Positions 63,490 to 64,000 of a stretch of 64,000 bases of DNA are shown piece after piece (position 1 is the first letter of the stretch; every line of letters starts with the position of its first letter). Location of the stretch: assembly GCF_001641265.1 (NCBI RefSeq), contig NW_020167520.1, positions 1,674,001-1,738,000 of the forward strand. The letters run 5' to 3'. The DNA is from Pseudogymnoascus destructans (Eukaryota; Ascomycota; Leotiomycetes; Thelebolales; Thelebolaceae). Position numbers and translations under genes: made by a program. The notes beneath the pieces are model-generated. The model saw nothing but the letters and a program-made list of their open reading frames with translations. It ran no database searches and was not told the DNA's origin.

Positions 63490-64000
63490 ATGCCCCCATC
63501 CGACCCCGACTACGCGCGCATCCAAGCCCTCTACGCCAAAGCGCGCGAAATCAAAGCCAAAGAAGACGCCGCGGCCGCCATCAAAAAAGAAGCCTCCCGC
63601 CTCCCCACCGCAGCCGAAAAGCGCGACGCCATCTGCGCCGCCGACTTCCGGCGTCAATGGAACTGGACGACCCTCTTCTTCGCATGGCTGTTCTTGGTCA
63701 ACGCTGCGGGTATCTACTTCTTCACCAAGGGCTTCTTGCTCACAAGGCTAGTGCTGGAGGAGCACTCGGCGTGCGCGGAACCGCCGAGAGGGTATACACC
63801 TGACTCGGCAAGGCCGGGGTGCTGGCACCCGAGGATCTTTGAGAAGGCGGTTGTGGTTATTGTGGATGCGTTGCGTTATGATTTTGCGGTACCGGTTAAT
63901 GGGACGGAGGAGCAGCCGGCGCTGGCGTGTCATAATGCCTTGCCGTTCTTGTACGAGACGGCTGTTAAGGAACCGCATAATGCGTTCCTCCTCCCGTTCA
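63490..64000 (+). CDS. GPI13: GPI ethanolamine phosphate transferase 3 (GPI13/PIG-O), N-terminal part
   Basis: The frame starts at ATG 63490 and runs off the window after 170 residues. A polar start (MPPSDPDYARIQALYAKARE) is followed by a transmembrane signal anchor (about residues 57-80, TLFFAWLFLVNAAGIYFFT) and the start of the lumenal alkaline-phosphatase-like domain, with the KAVVVIVDALRYDFAVP segment whose Asp binds metal, then CHNALPFLYETAVKEP. GPI13 adds the third-mannose ethanolamine phosphate of the GPI anchor precursor in the ER, the group later joined to the protein. It lies head to head with the U2 snRNA gene. Confidence 0.92.
   Translation, partial: MPPSDPDYARIQALYAKAREIKAKEDAAAAIKKEASRLPTAAEKRDAICAADFRRQWNWTTLFFAWLFLVNAAGIYFFTKGFLLTRLVLEEHSACAEPPRGYTPDSARPGCWHPRIFEKAVVVIVDALRYDFAVPVNGTEEQPALACHNALPFLYETAVKEPHNAFLLPF

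Overview
This is a eukaryotic window from a filamentous ascomycete (Pezizomycotina). The evidence is short GT-AG introns of about 45-80 bp, fungal housekeeping genes (HUS1, COG1, a Pumilio-type PUF gene, the start of a GPI13/PIG-O gene), a dispersed single 5S rRNA gene, a U2 snRNA gene, 2EXR and DUF3435-type proteins, and transposons whose stop codons mostly look like C-to-T or G-to-A changes at CAG, CAA, CGA or TGG codons, as RIP produces. The species cannot be told from the sequence.

The layout alternates between transposon graveyards and gene islands. Positions 1-5200 hold a hAT-type element with two degraded genes whose introns and leaders share a tandem 11-mer, TTCTGGTAATC. Positions 5200-13690 are relics: an unassigned ORF, an RIP-like MFS transporter pseudogene, a 5S rRNA gene, a Tc1/mariner fragment, a Copia gag fragment, a DUF3435 fragment cut by a Ty3/Gypsy LTR, and pogo fragments. 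Positions 13699-20044 are a complete hAT element (11-bp terminal inverted repeats, 8-bp target duplication AACAACAC). It contains a 258-bp solo LTR and a pogo element, and the pogo element contains an apparently intact Tc1/mariner element.

Positions 20053-30808 are a gene island: a duplicated-module small secreted protein, HUS1, a 2EXR protein whose start codon seems to be made by splicing, COG1, and a BTB protein. Positions 33413-42153 are a degraded chromodomain-bearing Ty3/Gypsy element. It carries a solo LTR of its own family, an inserted pogo element, a second foreign solo LTR, and a 1.9-kb internal inversion that split both the Gypsy pol and the pogo transposase.

From 44539 to the end is the second gene island: a long acidic/proline-rich protein of unknown role, an O-methyltransferase relic, another unknown protein, a 976-residue Pumilio-family protein with a long, minisatellite-rich upstream region, a small membrane protein, a U2 snRNA gene, and, divergent from it, the 5' end of the GPI ethanolamine phosphate transferase 3 gene. 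Most genes are independent housekeeping units (DNA damage checkpoint, Golgi tethering, mRNA regulation, splicing, GPI anchors). No biosynthetic cluster is visible.
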